This document shows, in pieces, positions 1 to 9,104 of a stretch of DNA of 45,079 nucleotides. This DNA comes from Nitrospira sp. GTDB lineage: Bacteria > Nitrospirota > Nitrospiria > Nitrospirales > Nitrospiraceae. Below the pieces are notes generated by a model. That model saw nothing but the letters and a program-made list of their open reading frames with translations. It was not told where the DNA came from and did no database searches. Each line of letters begins with the position of its first letter. Within the stretch, counting starts at the first letter, position 1. The DNA is taken from positions 1-45,079 of the forward strand of contig JADYYH010000057.1 of the NCBI GenBank assembly GCA_020853775.1, given 5' to 3'. The position numbers and the translations under genes are program-made.

Positions 1-43
1 AGAACACGGTGCTATCATGCCGCTTCTTTTGGGGTAAAGTTCC

Positions 44-59
44 ATTCAACCGTTTGAAT
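44..59. promoter_or_regulatory. palindrome upstream of the stress-protein gene, possible operator
   Basis: A 16-bp inverted repeat, ATTCAA-CCGT-TTGAAT, lies 57 bp upstream of the first start codon. The arms are perfect and the spacing resembles CRP/FNR-type sites, but the half-site is not the usual TTGAT or TGTGA. A regulator site is an inference. No clear -35/-10 pair was recognised next to it. Confidence 0.3.
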
Positions 60-116
60 TCTTGGCGGTTCTCTGATCTCATCCCCCTATAGAGTGTTTG
101 CCTAGGAGGCGTTTCG

Positions 117-2228
117 ATGTACAAGACGATCTATATCCCGGTCGATAATTCCGACCATTCCAATACAGCCGTCGATGTCGGAGTTGAGCTGGCGAAAACC
201 TATGGCTCGAAGATCGTGGGTAGCCATGTCTACGCGGCGAAGATGCACGATAAGCGATTTAAGCAAATGGAGGCTGGCCTTCCGGAAGAATATCACGACG
301 AGAAAGAGCTCGACCGCCAACGCCAAATCCATGACTCGCTGATTACCCGCGGACTTCAGATCATCACGGACTCCTACCTCGACTATGTCGATAAGAAATG
401 TAATGAGGCCAACCTGCCGGTGGAACGTCGCTCATTGGAAGGACGCAACTGGAAGGTGTTGGCGGAAGATATCAACACCAACGCTTACGACCTCGTGATC
501 ATGGGCGCCTTGGGAGTCGGAGCCGTCAAGGACAGTGTGATCGGCAGCAACACCGAACGCGTGCTGCGACGTGTGCGCAACTCCGACATGCTGATCATCA
601 AGCAGCCAACCCCCGTCGGCACTGGGAAAATCGTCGTCGCCGTCGACGGTAGCCCCTACTCCTTCGGCGGGCTCATGACCGGGTTGGCGCTCGGCAAAGC
701 CTTCAATGTGCCGGTCGAGGTTATTTCCGCTTTCGATCCCTACTTCCATTATGCGGCCTTTCACAGCATCTCCGGCGTCCTCAATGAAGAGGCCGGAAAA
801 GTGTTCCGCTTCAAAGAGCAGGAAAAATTGCATGAGGAAGTCATCGACAGCGGCTTGGCCAAGATCTACCAGTCGCATCTCGACATTTCCCGCGAAATTG
901 CGCAAGCCGAAGAGACGGATGTCAAAACGACCCTGCTCGACGGCAAAGCCTTCGAAAAAATCATTCAATACGTGCGGAAAGAGAACCCTTGGCTCCTCAT
1001 CGTGGGCCGGATCGGTGTCCACAGCGACGAAGACATGGACATCGGCAGCAACACGGAAAATCTGCTCCGCGCGGCTTCATGCAATATCCTGGTCTCCAAC
1101 CGGAAATACGTGCCCCCGATCGACACCCAGGCGGAATACACCATTGCCTGGACGGAAGAAGCCTTGCGCCGAATGGAACGCATCCCGGTGTTTGCCCGCG
1201 GAGTAGCCAAAACCGCCATTCACCGCTACGCCATTGAAAAAGGGCACACGATTATCAGCAATACGGTTGTGGATTCCGCCGTCGGCCATATCTTGCCGAA
1301 AGGCGCGATGGACGCCATGCGCGCCTTGGGTGGAAACCTGGACGCTGCCGGTATTGATCGCGACAAGATGCAAGCCGACGATTCCGTCGCACAAGATCTG
1401 ATGGGCTCCACGCTGAGCGGAATGATGACGCAAGTCGTAGAAGAAAAGCCGGCCCTCAGTCCCGGCACACAGGCTTACCTGGACCGCATGAGCCAGAATT
1501 ACTTTGTCTGTGACGGGTGCGGCTATATCGGCAAGGGCGACACCCCGGTCAAATGCCCCGTGTGCAGCGCTGAAGGCGATCGATTCAAACAGGTCGACAA
1601 GTCGATCTTCGAAGCGGCGGCCAAAGCGGAGGGCGGGCTCGAGACCGATGTCGCCTATGACGACATCCCGATGCAGTGGACAAAGGATGCCAAGGAAGCG
1701 ATTCGCGCGGTACCTGCCGGATTCCAACGTCGCCGGGCCAAAGCGAAGATTGAAAAGAGCGCCCGCAAACTGGGCATGACGACCATCACACTTGAATATG
1801 CCGCCCCCATGATTCAAGAAGCGGCCTCAGAAGACTACACTCCTATCTTTGCCAATAAAGGAACCGGCACCGCAGCCCAGCCTTCGGCGGACCTGGAAAC
1901 AACCAACGGGACCGACGCGCATGCGGCAAACGGGACTACAGCGGAACAGCCCAAGACGCCTGAGGAAACGTCCTCACCCTATACATGGACCCCGGACGCG
2001 CAGGGTCGTTTAGATCGTGCACCGGAAGGGTTCATGCGGGAATGCACCAAAGCGTTGATCGAGAAGCATGCCGATAAGATCGGCACGACGGTCATCACCC
2101 TGGAAGTGGCGACGGAAGGGATTGAGCAGGCCAAAGGCTACATGGCCGATGCCATGAAGACCGGCAACCTGAAGGACATGATTGCCAATCTGACCGGCTC
2201 CTCCAGCAAAACCGGGGCGAACCGCTAA
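117..2228 (+). CDS. tandem universal stress protein fused to a zinc ribbon and three PCP_red domains
   Basis: Cytoplasmic protein of 703 aa. Two UspA domains (about 1-160 and 170-335) each keep the nucleotide-binding G-x2-G-x9-GS signature, in GALG...GS near residue 131 and GRIG...GS near 297, so ATP binding is likely. A rubredoxin-like ribbon follows with C465, C468, C480 and C483. Three copies of a W-x3-A-x7-P-x-F/G...K/A-x2-I-x3-A-x3-G unit start at W345, W521 and W624. I match these to PCP_red (PF08369), the small domain at the C-terminus of protochlorophyllide reductase subunit B. A plain tandem Usp is about 300 aa, so more than half of this protein is added. A strong AGGAGG at 104-109 sets the start. 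The stop codon overlaps the next ATG (TAATG), so the radical SAM partner is probably translated with it. The function of the fusion is unknown; sensing redox state or a tetrapyrrole is only a guess. Confidence 0.9.
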   Translation: MYKTIYIPVDNSDHSNTAVDVGVELAKTYGSKIVGSHVYAAKMHDKRFKQMEAGLPEEYHDEKELDRQRQIHDSLITRGLQIITDSYLDYVDKKCNEANLPVERRSLEGRNWKVLAEDINTNAYDLVIMGALGVGAVKDSVIGSNTERVLRRVRNSDMLIIKQPTPVGTGKIVVAVDGSPYSFGGLMTGLALGKAFNVPVEVISAFDPYFHYAAFHSISGVLNEEAGKVFRFKEQEKLHEEVIDSGLAKIYQSHLDISREIAQAEETDVKTTLLDGKAFEKIIQYVRKENPWLLIVGRIGVHSDEDMDIGSNTENLLRAASCNILVSNRKYVPPIDTQAEYTIAWTEEALRRMERIPVFARGVAKTAIHRYAIEKGHTIISNTVVDSAVGHILPKGAMDAMRALGGNLDAAGIDRDKMQADDSVAQDLMGSTLSGMMTQVVEEKPALSPGTQAYLDRMSQNYFVCDGCGYIGKGDTPVKCPVCSAEGDRFKQVDKSIFEAAAKAEGGLETDVAYDDIPMQWTKDAKEAIRAVPAGFQRRRAKAKIEKSARKLGMTTITLEYAAPMIQEAASEDYTPIFANKGTGTAAQPSADLETTNGTDAHAANGTTAEQPKTPEETSSPYTWTPDAQGRLDRAPEGFMRECTKALIEKHADKIGTTVITLEVATEGIEQAKGYMADAMKTGNLKDMIANLTGSSSKTGANR

Positions 2229-3631
2229 TGGGAAAATCATTGCCGGTTCTGAACTTCCCGTTTCTCGGAGACAAGCTGGAGTCTCTTCAGCAGCAGATCT
2301 CGAAGTTCATCTCGCCGACCTCTCCGGCCGCAGCGCCGAATGATGGCCGGACGGTCGATGACTTCAAGCCCTATCTCGTTGCGCTGAATCTCACCAAGCG
2401 ATGCAACCTCAAGTGCGACCATTGTTATCTGGACGCCACGACGAAAGCCGGCGGCGGTTCGGATGAACTCAGCACGGAGGAATGCTTCCGCCTCATCGAT
2501 CAAATTGCCGAGGTGAATAAAGGCTGTCTGCTGGTCATCACCGGCGGCGAACCGCTTGTGCGCCCGGACATTCTCGATATTGCCCGTCATGCGGTGGGAC
2601 TCGGGTTTATTGTCGTGTTCGGCACCAACGGCATGTTGATCAACGACCGGATGGCCAAGACGCTGGTTGAAATCGGCGTGATGGGCGTCGGCATCAGCAT
2701 CGATTCGCTCAATCCTGAGAAGCACGATCAGTTTCGCGGAGTACCGGGCGCCTTTGCCAGTGCATTGGCCGGTATTGAGGCCTGCAAACGTAATGGCCTT
2801 CAATTCCAAGTGCATTTCAGCGCCCAGCCCATGAACTATCAGGAGCTTCCTGCGGTGGTGGAATGGGCACATACCCTGGGAGCACGAGTGCTCAATGTCT
2901 TTTTCATGGTTTGCACCGGACGCGGCGAAGAACTGACGGACATCACACCCCAACAATACGAAGAAGTCTTGGGCTACCTGGTGGATTGCCAGGACCAATA
3001 CAAAGACATGTTGGTCCGGGCCCGTTGTGCCCCGCACTTCAAACGGCTGGCCTATGAAAAAGATCCTAATTCCCCGCTCACCAAGGCGACGGGTTATATG
3101 GGCGGCGGATGCCTGGCCGGAACCAACTACGCGCGGGTCACGCCGAACGGCGAACTCACGCCCTGCCCCTACATGCCGCTGTCGGCCGGTAATGTTCGTG
3201 AGACGAGTTTTGCCGATTTATGGGAACGGTCGGATGTGTTCAATTCCTTCCGCTACCCTCAGCTCAAAGGCAAATGCGGTGACTGCGAATATACCGACAT
3301 ATGCGGCGGCTGTCGGGCTCGTCCCTACGTGGATCATGGCGACTGGCTGGACGAGGATCAATGGTGTCTCTATACGCCGAAAGGCGGCGAGAAGATCAAA
3401 GTTGCCTTCAACACGCCTGAAGAAAGCGAAGTCGCCTGGGATGAAGCCTCTGCGCTTCGACTCAGCCGGATTCCGTATTTCCTCCGCGCCATGGTGAAGA
3501 AGGGCGTGGAACGTCATGCCCGTGAAAACGGGATCGCCCTCGTGACCATCGAATTGATGGAAGAGCTGCGGAAGAAGCGGTTCGGCAACGACGCGCCCGT
3601 CTTCAATTTCGATATGAGGGGGAAGGACTAG
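2228..3631 (+). CDS. radical SAM/SPASM protein with C-terminal PCP_red domain
   Basis: 467 aa, cytoplasmic. The radical SAM cluster motif CxxxCxxC is C59, C63 and C66 (KRCNLKCDHC), followed by a GGEPL motif. The C-terminal half has a SPASM/twitch arrangement (GGCLAG, TPCPYMPLS, CGDCEYTDICGGC, WC) for auxiliary Fe-S clusters. Its wording is close to the NirJ/AhbC/AhbD proteins that modify heme precursors, as I recall them. After SPASM, residues from W404 form a PCP_red domain of the same type as the three in the upstream stress protein (IPYFLRAMVKKGVERHAREN). The gene starts inside the upstream stop codon. The substrate cannot be read from the sequence; a tetrapyrrole is plausible from family and from the domain, a peptide is the alternative. 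Confidence 0.88.
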   Translation: MGKSLPVLNFPFLGDKLESLQQQISKFISPTSPAAAPNDGRTVDDFKPYLVALNLTKRCNLKCDHCYLDATTKAGGGSDELSTEECFRLIDQIAEVNKGCLLVITGGEPLVRPDILDIARHAVGLGFIVVFGTNGMLINDRMAKTLVEIGVMGVGISIDSLNPEKHDQFRGVPGAFASALAGIEACKRNGLQFQVHFSAQPMNYQELPAVVEWAHTLGARVLNVFFMVCTGRGEELTDITPQQYEEVLGYLVDCQDQYKDMLVRARCAPHFKRLAYEKDPNSPLTKATGYMGGGCLAGTNYARVTPNGELTPCPYMPLSAGNVRETSFADLWERSDVFNSFRYPQLKGKCGDCEYTDICGGCRARPYVDHGDWLDEDQWCLYTPKGGEKIKVAFNTPEESEVAWDEASALRLSRIPYFLRAMVKKGVERHARENGIALVTIELMEELRKKRFGNDAPVFNFDMRGKD

Positions 3632-3694
3632 AGCCGGCGAGAGACACGCCTTCGGTAGACCCGCTACCTTCGCGATCCGCCCAGCCGATCTATC

Positions 3695-4210
3695 ATGGAT
3701 TCCGTACAAAGCATCTTCCTCGACCTGAACCAGCTGATTCCCATCATTAATCACTGGTTCCATCTCCTCTCGGCGGTGATCTGGATCGGTGGGCTCGCCT
3801 TCATCGTAATGGCCGTCAAGCCGGGCCTTGCTGAAGCCGCCCTGCCCAAAGAATATGTCCGCCCGATCACCGATGCTTTTTATAAGCATTACAAGCGGGT
3901 AGCAGGGATTCTGCTGGTCGTTCTGCTGTTCACCGGCGGCATCAACCTCCATTACGTCAATCAGATCTTCGTCTCTCAGACCGGCCAGGGCATGCAGAAC
4001 CATCCTAAGTATCTGTGGATTTTCTGCATCAAGCTGATTCTGGTCCTCTGCCTCCTCACGCTATTCCTCTATACCGTCATTTTCAAATCGGATCAGGACG
4101 AGGAAGAGGAAGGCGAAAACTACGAATCGATCCCATTTCAACGCGCCGCACTCTGGATGGGCTTCTTCATCATCCTCTGCGCCGCCGCCATGAAGCACTT
4201 GCATCAATAG
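3695..4210 (+). CDS. four-helix integral membrane protein, CopD/HemJ-like
   Basis: 171 aa with four predicted membrane helices (about 17-42, 68-88, 107-128 and 150-166) and an acidic cytoplasm-type loop DQDEEEEGE between the last two. The first helix carries HWFHLLSAVIWIGG, the H-x6-W-x-GG pattern seen in CopD-type and related heme-associated four-helix membrane proteins. It follows the radical SAM gene by 63 bp on the same strand, so it may be the third gene of that operon. The family assignment is tentative and heme binding is an inference from the conserved-looking His residues. Confidence 0.65.
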   Translation: MDSVQSIFLDLNQLIPIINHWFHLLSAVIWIGGLAFIVMAVKPGLAEAALPKEYVRPITDAFYKHYKRVAGILLVVLLFTGGINLHYVNQIFVSQTGQGMQNHPKYLWIFCIKLILVLCLLTLFLYTVIFKSDQDEEEEGENYESIPFQRAALWMGFFIILCAAAMKHLHQ

Positions 4211-4375
4211 TCACGCGGCCAACATTCTCTTTTCCCGCCCACAACTCTCCGCCACCGGCTTTCTTGCTGGGCCGCTGCTCCACGAACATCCCCGCAGTTC
4301 CACCTCCCTGACAGCACGCCTTTTAAAATCTATTGGCATTCATCGAGCGATCCAGGTACCCTTCGTCCGCGCATA
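4211..4375. other. intergenic, no gene recognised
   Basis: The gap between the membrane protein and the cytochrome gene is 328 bp. Short ORFs here have no ribosome site or recognisable protein character. The only signal I can support is the sigma-54-type element at 4376-4391. I see no GTATC-type enhancer pair upstream of it. Confidence 0.5.
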
Positions 4376-4391
4376 TGGCATGTGAGTTGCT
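4376..4391 (+). promoter_or_regulatory. sigma-54 (RpoN) -24/-12 promoter for the di-heme cytochrome gene
   Basis: TGGCATGTGAGTTGCT matches the RpoN consensus TGGCAYR-N4-TTGCW at every defined position, with GG at 4377-4378 and GC at 4389-4390. The predicted start of transcription is near 4402, giving a leader of about 137 nt to the ATG at 4539. No enhancer site is evident, so the activator is unknown. Confidence 0.6.
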
Positions 4392-4538
4392 TACTGCTAC
4401 GGACAGGGCTGCGAGTTTTCCCGCTCCACCGATGCCGCCCTTGCCCATACAAGAATGCCGTCGTCTCGGTTCCTTGAGCATCGAAGTGACCCTGCATAGC
4501 CCGACTCATTGCTCTCGTCCTTCATGAGGAGATGAATC

Positions 4539-6314
4539 ATGCGCATCCGTCTTCACCGCTCCTTGCTCCTGACCGCGCTCCTACTGGCACTGTCTCCCCT
4601 ACATTGCCGAGCGATCGATCCACCCCTCACACAAAATCCTGTTCAGTCTGTCAACCAGGGATTGTCGGACCAGGACCTGCAGCAGTGGTACCATCTGTCG
4701 GCCGGAACGCAGTTGATTCCCTATGATTGGCTGGTGGCATTACTCGATGACTCGCTGGCCAAAACATTCGCGGTAACCGGTCTCGTCGATGATCCCCGTC
4801 ATCCCGACAAACTCCCGGTCGGCTTTGCCAAAACCGAAGGGGCGAGCGTCCCTGTTCCTCAAGTCGGCTTCACCTGTTCGTTTTGTCACACGACCCAATT
4901 TCGTTACAAGGAACACACCATCAAAATCGAGGGCGGCCCCTCGCTCCAAAATAACGCGACGTTGGTGAGAGCCCTGGTCCAACGACTAGGCGCGCTGGCT
5001 CCTCCCGATATGTCCGCATTCCTCAAGAGTCTGAAAGAAGAGGCGCCCCCTGAACCGTTTAAGACCTTTGCCACTCGCGTCTTGGCCAGCCGTGGAGAAG
5101 CCGTGACTGCCTATACGCTCACGAAGCTCGCCCAGGATGTACGGCTCCTGACTCAAGCACTCATTTCTCGTAGCGGAAGAGATATTTCTCCTGAACAATG
5201 GGGGCCAGGCCGATTCGATGCGCTCGGCCGCGGTGGCAATACGGTCTTTGCACCGCTCAATCCCGACAATCTCAGACCCGCCAACGCCCCCGTCAGTATT
5301 CCTCCCCTGTGGGGCGTGTGGGAGTTTGACTGGGTTCAGTGGGCCGGCTCGATTCAACATCCGTTGGCAAGGAATATCGGGCAGGTGATCGGGGTCAATG
5401 CCGGGCTTTTCACTTGGGCGCGTCCCGGTATTGCCATTCCCTCAGACAAGAGCAAACTGTTCCACTCGTCCGTCGATGTCACCTCACTGACAACGCTCGA
5501 AAATCTCGCCCGCCGACTACCGCCGCCGCAGTGGCCGTCTGTCTTCCCTCCCATCAATCGAGAGTTGGCCGCCCGCGGCAAAGACCTGTACCACGGTAAC
5601 AAGGCCAAGGGCGTCCAGAACCTCTGTGCCCATTGCCATGTCCCCGCAAAGATCCCCAACTCTTCCGGCAATGGCCCAAGCCTAGCCATCACGATGGTGC
5701 CGCTACAGGAAATTGGCACGGACGCTCTCTACCTGGAGAATTTTTCCCAACGTACCGTCGACACAGGTTTCTTGGGACGCGGACGGATTTCCGCGCGGGA
5801 AGCATCGGAATACATCACGAGCGAGTTAATGGCCGTCAACAACACCGGCACCGAGAACTATCGCGAACGGCCGAACACTTGGCGGGATAAGGCCCAATAC
5901 ATCGCCCGCCCCCATCTAGGCATATGGGCCACCGCGCCCTACCTTCATAATGGCTCCATTCCGACCCTCTACGAACTGCTCTCACCCGCACGAGAGCGTC
6001 GCGCCTGTTTCGTTCTCGATCCGAACATGGAGTTCGACCCTGAAAAGGTGGGTTTTGTGACGCCAGACTGTGCCGGCCCCGGTCAATCACCAAGCCAAGC
6101 CCCACGGCTTGAATTCCGGACCGCATGGCCGGGGAACAGCAACCGCGGTCACGAATTCGCGAACACCCCGGATTGTGACAGCGCAAAAAGCAATGGGATC
6201 TTGGGATGCGAGTTGCCGGTGAATGATCGCTTGGCCATCATCGAATACCTCAAGACATGTGATCTCGACAGGCTGGTGTTGCCGCACGCGCCGGTCTGCC
6301 GGAATTTCGACTAG
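4539..6314 (+). CDS. exported di-heme c-type cytochrome (RoxA / di-heme peroxidase-like)
   Basis: 591 aa with a signal peptide (about 1-26, cut near CRA-ID). Two heme c attachment motifs are present: CSFCH at 113-117 and CAHCH at 363-367. The block around WATAPYLHNGSIPTLYELLSP is typical of the large RoxA-type and di-heme peroxidase-related cytochromes of 550-700 aa. It should act in the periplasm or outside the outer membrane as an oxidase/oxygenase or peroxidase. RoxA cleaves rubber with O2, but the family is wide and the substrate here cannot be named. A sigma-54-type promoter lies at 4376 and a GAGGAG ribosome site precedes the start. A sensor kinase begins 68 bp downstream and a FadL-like channel after that. 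Confidence 0.85.
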   Translation: MRIRLHRSLLLTALLLALSPLHCRAIDPPLTQNPVQSVNQGLSDQDLQQWYHLSAGTQLIPYDWLVALLDDSLAKTFAVTGLVDDPRHPDKLPVGFAKTEGASVPVPQVGFTCSFCHTTQFRYKEHTIKIEGGPSLQNNATLVRALVQRLGALAPPDMSAFLKSLKEEAPPEPFKTFATRVLASRGEAVTAYTLTKLAQDVRLLTQALISRSGRDISPEQWGPGRFDALGRGGNTVFAPLNPDNLRPANAPVSIPPLWGVWEFDWVQWAGSIQHPLARNIGQVIGVNAGLFTWARPGIAIPSDKSKLFHSSVDVTSLTTLENLARRLPPPQWPSVFPPINRELAARGKDLYHGNKAKGVQNLCAHCHVPAKIPNSSGNGPSLAITMVPLQEIGTDALYLENFSQRTVDTGFLGRGRISAREASEYITSELMAVNNTGTENYRERPNTWRDKAQYIARPHLGIWATAPYLHNGSIPTLYELLSPARERRACFVLDPNMEFDPEKVGFVTPDCAGPGQSPSQAPRLEFRTAWPGNSNRGHEFANTPDCDSAKSNGILGCELPVNDRLAIIEYLKTCDLDRLVLPHAPVCRNFD

Positions 6315-6382
6315 CAACCGATGCGTGACCAGCCCGTGCCGCATGAGCATGACGGAGATGCATTGAAGAAGGCCACCCACGC

Positions 6383-9100
6383 ATGACCGACCTTCTTTCC
6401 AGTGACCACTCGATTCTGGAGCGTCCGTTCATGGAGTTTCGCCCTTTCGGCTTGAACGATAAGGGCGAAAAGATTTCCGATATCAGCGGCGTCGTTGTCC
6501 AATCAAATGTGGACTACCTGTGCGATTACCTCAGTCGCACCGCCGGGGCACAAGCCGCCGACGCGGCGGTCGATGAACTGTGTCGCCTTCTAAACGCACG
6601 ACTGCCCGATCGCACATACCACGTCACGCCTGATTTTCTCCGCAACATCTGGAATAGCTACTCCTACGAATTTGTCTGTTACCTGAGGGAATTCTGCGAA
6701 CAGTTGTCCGGCGATCCCCGGTTCCACGTCAACGTGGGAACGGACCGTAAGGTTCCACCGCTGATCCAGATCCTCTGCCGCCCGTTTTCGACCCAACAAC
6801 TCTATAAAATGTGGCCCTACTTCGGCCGGAAGTATGTCCGGGATGTCTTGGAGTTCGAGGTGGGCCGGGTGACGAGACGCTCGGCCGTGCTTCGCATGAC
6901 ATTTACCGAACGGGCCCTGGTCCAATTCGGGCCCTATCGAAAACGCTGCGTCGATGTGATTTGCCTGTCCTGCAAAAGCAGCATCGCACGCGTACAAACT
7001 CAACTGCACGGCATACCCGCCGCCACCGTCAAGGATCTCTCGTGCACCGCCCATGGCGATCCGTACTGTGAATGGGAGTTTACCTGGACACCGCAAGTCC
7101 GCAGTTCCATCCCGGTGGCCATGTCGATGGTGGTAGCCGCCAGCACGTTCACCTACGTCCATTTGCGCTGGCCCGACGTTCCCACATTCGAAGCGCTCGG
7201 GCTTGCAGCCGTTCCCGCTTCTCTCTTGTGGTGGATGATTACCAGCCATATGCGGCAGGCGACCAAACCTCTTCAGCGTCTGATCAAAGATCAAGAACAG
7301 GTCGTCGATGCCAGGCATGAAGAACTCCGTGAGGCCTATCTTGAGCAACAAAGCACCGCCGTGATGTTACGTCGAAAGGTCAACGAACTCACGACACTTC
7401 ACCGCGCGGGACTCTTATTCAGCTCAACATTCGACCGCGAGGAACTTCTGACCAATGTCTTGGACACCATCGTCCGCGATTTGCACTACGATCGCGCCAT
7501 GGTGACGCAATTCGATCGCGCCAAGCAGGTTTCACATGACTTTCGCGTGCGGGGCATGCCGCAGGAAGTGGCGGATTTTTTGCGCACGCAGGAAGTGTCC
7601 GTGACCGATCCGGAGACGGTGGAGGGTGCCGTGTTTTTGCGTGGCGAACCGGTGCTGACGAATAACGTACATGAGATCTGGGATCGGCTACACCCGTTCG
7701 ACCAGAAATTGATCACCATGGTCAATGTGAAATCCTTCATCACCGTTCCGCTCAAAACCCACGATGCCGTGATCGGTTCGCTCTCGGTCAATCGCACGCA
7801 CAACCAGGCACTGACGCAGGACGATCTCGATATGTTGATGACGCTGGCCAGCCAGGTCGCCATTGCTCTGGATAATGCGCAAGCCTATCGAGAAATCGAG
7901 GCACTTAACGCCGGCCTGGAAGTCCGGGTTCGTGAACGGACCGCCGAGTTGGAAGCCGCCAACGCCCAGCTCAAACAAATGGATCGGCTCAAATCCAAAT
8001 TCCTCGCCCACGTCTCGCACGAATTACGGACTCCCCTCACGAGCATTGTCGGGTTTGCAGACAATATGCTGGAAGGATTAGTCGGATCGCTCAACCTGAA
8101 GCAGGAGCAGTATCTGACTCGCATCAGAGCCAATGGAACCAGGCTCGCACGGATGATCACGGATTTGCTCGACCTCTCCCGCGTCGAGGCCGGCAAACTC
8201 GTGCTCTCCTTCGACCACGTGGCGCTTCAACCCATGGTCAGCGACGTCATCGAGCAACTGCTTCCGCTCGCGATCGCCAAACACTTGCAGATCGAACTGC
8301 GGAGCCCTGATCCGGCACTGCTGGTCTGGGCGGACCCGGATCGTGTCAGCCAGATTTTGACGAATCTGCTGGATAATGCTATCAAGTATACTCCGGACGG
8401 TGGACATATTTACGTAGACCTGTCGGTCGGTGATCATGAGATGGCCCGGGTCGTCGTCCGTGACACCGGTCAAGGCATCCCCGCCGACGCCCTGCCCAAG
8501 CTCTTCGATCCGTTTTTCCGCGTGCACCATCAAGAGCGGAGCCAAACGAAGGGGTTAGGCCTCGGCCTGGCGATTGTGAAAGATCTGGTGGATCTGCACG
8601 GCGGCAGCATCATGGTGCACAGCACGGTGGATGAAGGCACGGAGTTTACGTTCACGTTCCCTCTACACTCGCGTACGCCGGAGCCTGCCGCTGCCGTACC
8701 TGCCACCCGGCGCAGATTGCTGGTGGTCGATGACGACGCGGACATCTGCGACCTTCTGCGGGATCGCCTGGAGTCGGAAGGGTTTCACGTCGACACGGCG
8801 GCAGACGGCAAGACAGCGTTGCGCATTCTGGCGGAGACGCCGATTGATGGCGTCCTGCTGGATATCGCCTTGCCGGAAATAGACGGCTTTGAAGTATTAC
8901 GGCAACTGCGCCCGCAACAACCAACGTTGCCGGTCGTGATGATGACCGCCGTTGAGGCGTTGGATCGCGCCATAGCCGCCGTAGAAGCCGGCGCACAAGG
9001 GTACCTTCTCAAACCATTCGACGCCGCCCGGTTACGACAGATTGTTGATCACTGGTTCCTTGCCGCCTCCGGCAAAACCGATCCGATGATAGGACGATAA
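6383..9100 (+). CDS. hybrid histidine kinase: V4R-like, two TM, GAF, HisKA, HATPase, receiver
   Basis: 905 aa. The N-terminal part (about 30-235) ends in LSCTAHGDPYCEWEF, the cysteine-containing signature of V4R-type small-molecule domains. Two hydrophobic helices follow (about 243-261 and 273-290), then a coiled coil, a GAF domain (about 340-500), HisKA with phosphoacceptor H546 (SHELRTPLTS), and HATPase_c with N-box LLDNAIKYT and glycine boxes DTGQGIP and GLGLGLAI. A C-terminal receiver (about 775-897) carries acceptor D827 and a KPF lysine. The V4R-like domain precedes the helices and probably lies in the cytoplasm. The gene sits between a cytochrome and a FadL-type channel, so it may sense a hydrophobic or aromatic substrate; this is inferred. 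An atypical start without strong ribosome site was kept because no better in-frame ATG is evident. Confidence 0.88.
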   Translation: MTDLLSSDHSILERPFMEFRPFGLNDKGEKISDISGVVVQSNVDYLCDYLSRTAGAQAADAAVDELCRLLNARLPDRTYHVTPDFLRNIWNSYSYEFVCYLREFCEQLSGDPRFHVNVGTDRKVPPLIQILCRPFSTQQLYKMWPYFGRKYVRDVLEFEVGRVTRRSAVLRMTFTERALVQFGPYRKRCVDVICLSCKSSIARVQTQLHGIPAATVKDLSCTAHGDPYCEWEFTWTPQVRSSIPVAMSMVVAASTFTYVHLRWPDVPTFEALGLAAVPASLLWWMITSHMRQATKPLQRLIKDQEQVVDARHEELREAYLEQQSTAVMLRRKVNELTTLHRAGLLFSSTFDREELLTNVLDTIVRDLHYDRAMVTQFDRAKQVSHDFRVRGMPQEVADFLRTQEVSVTDPETVEGAVFLRGEPVLTNNVHEIWDRLHPFDQKLITMVNVKSFITVPLKTHDAVIGSLSVNRTHNQALTQDDLDMLMTLASQVAIALDNAQAYREIEALNAGLEVRVRERTAELEAANAQLKQMDRLKSKFLAHVSHELRTPLTSIVGFADNMLEGLVGSLNLKQEQYLTRIRANGTRLARMITDLLDLSRVEAGKLVLSFDHVALQPMVSDVIEQLLPLAIAKHLQIELRSPDPALLVWADPDRVSQILTNLLDNAIKYTPDGGHIYVDLSVGDHEMARVVVRDTGQGIPADALPKLFDPFFRVHHQERSQTKGLGLGLAIVKDLVDLHGGSIMVHSTVDEGTEFTFTFPLHSRTPEPAAAVPATRRRLLVVDDDADICDLLRDRLESEGFHVDTAADGKTALRILAETPIDGVLLDIALPEIDGFEVLRQLRPQQPTLPVVMMTAVEALDRAIAAVEAGAQGYLLKPFDAARLRQIVDHWFLAASGKTDPMIGR

Positions 9101-9104
9101 CGCC

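Noticed and set aside
4335-4350. Second -24/-12-like match before the cytochrome gene (TGGCATTCATCGAGC)
   Set aside because: It has the GG/GC spacing but GAGC in place of TTGC. The element at 4376 is far better.
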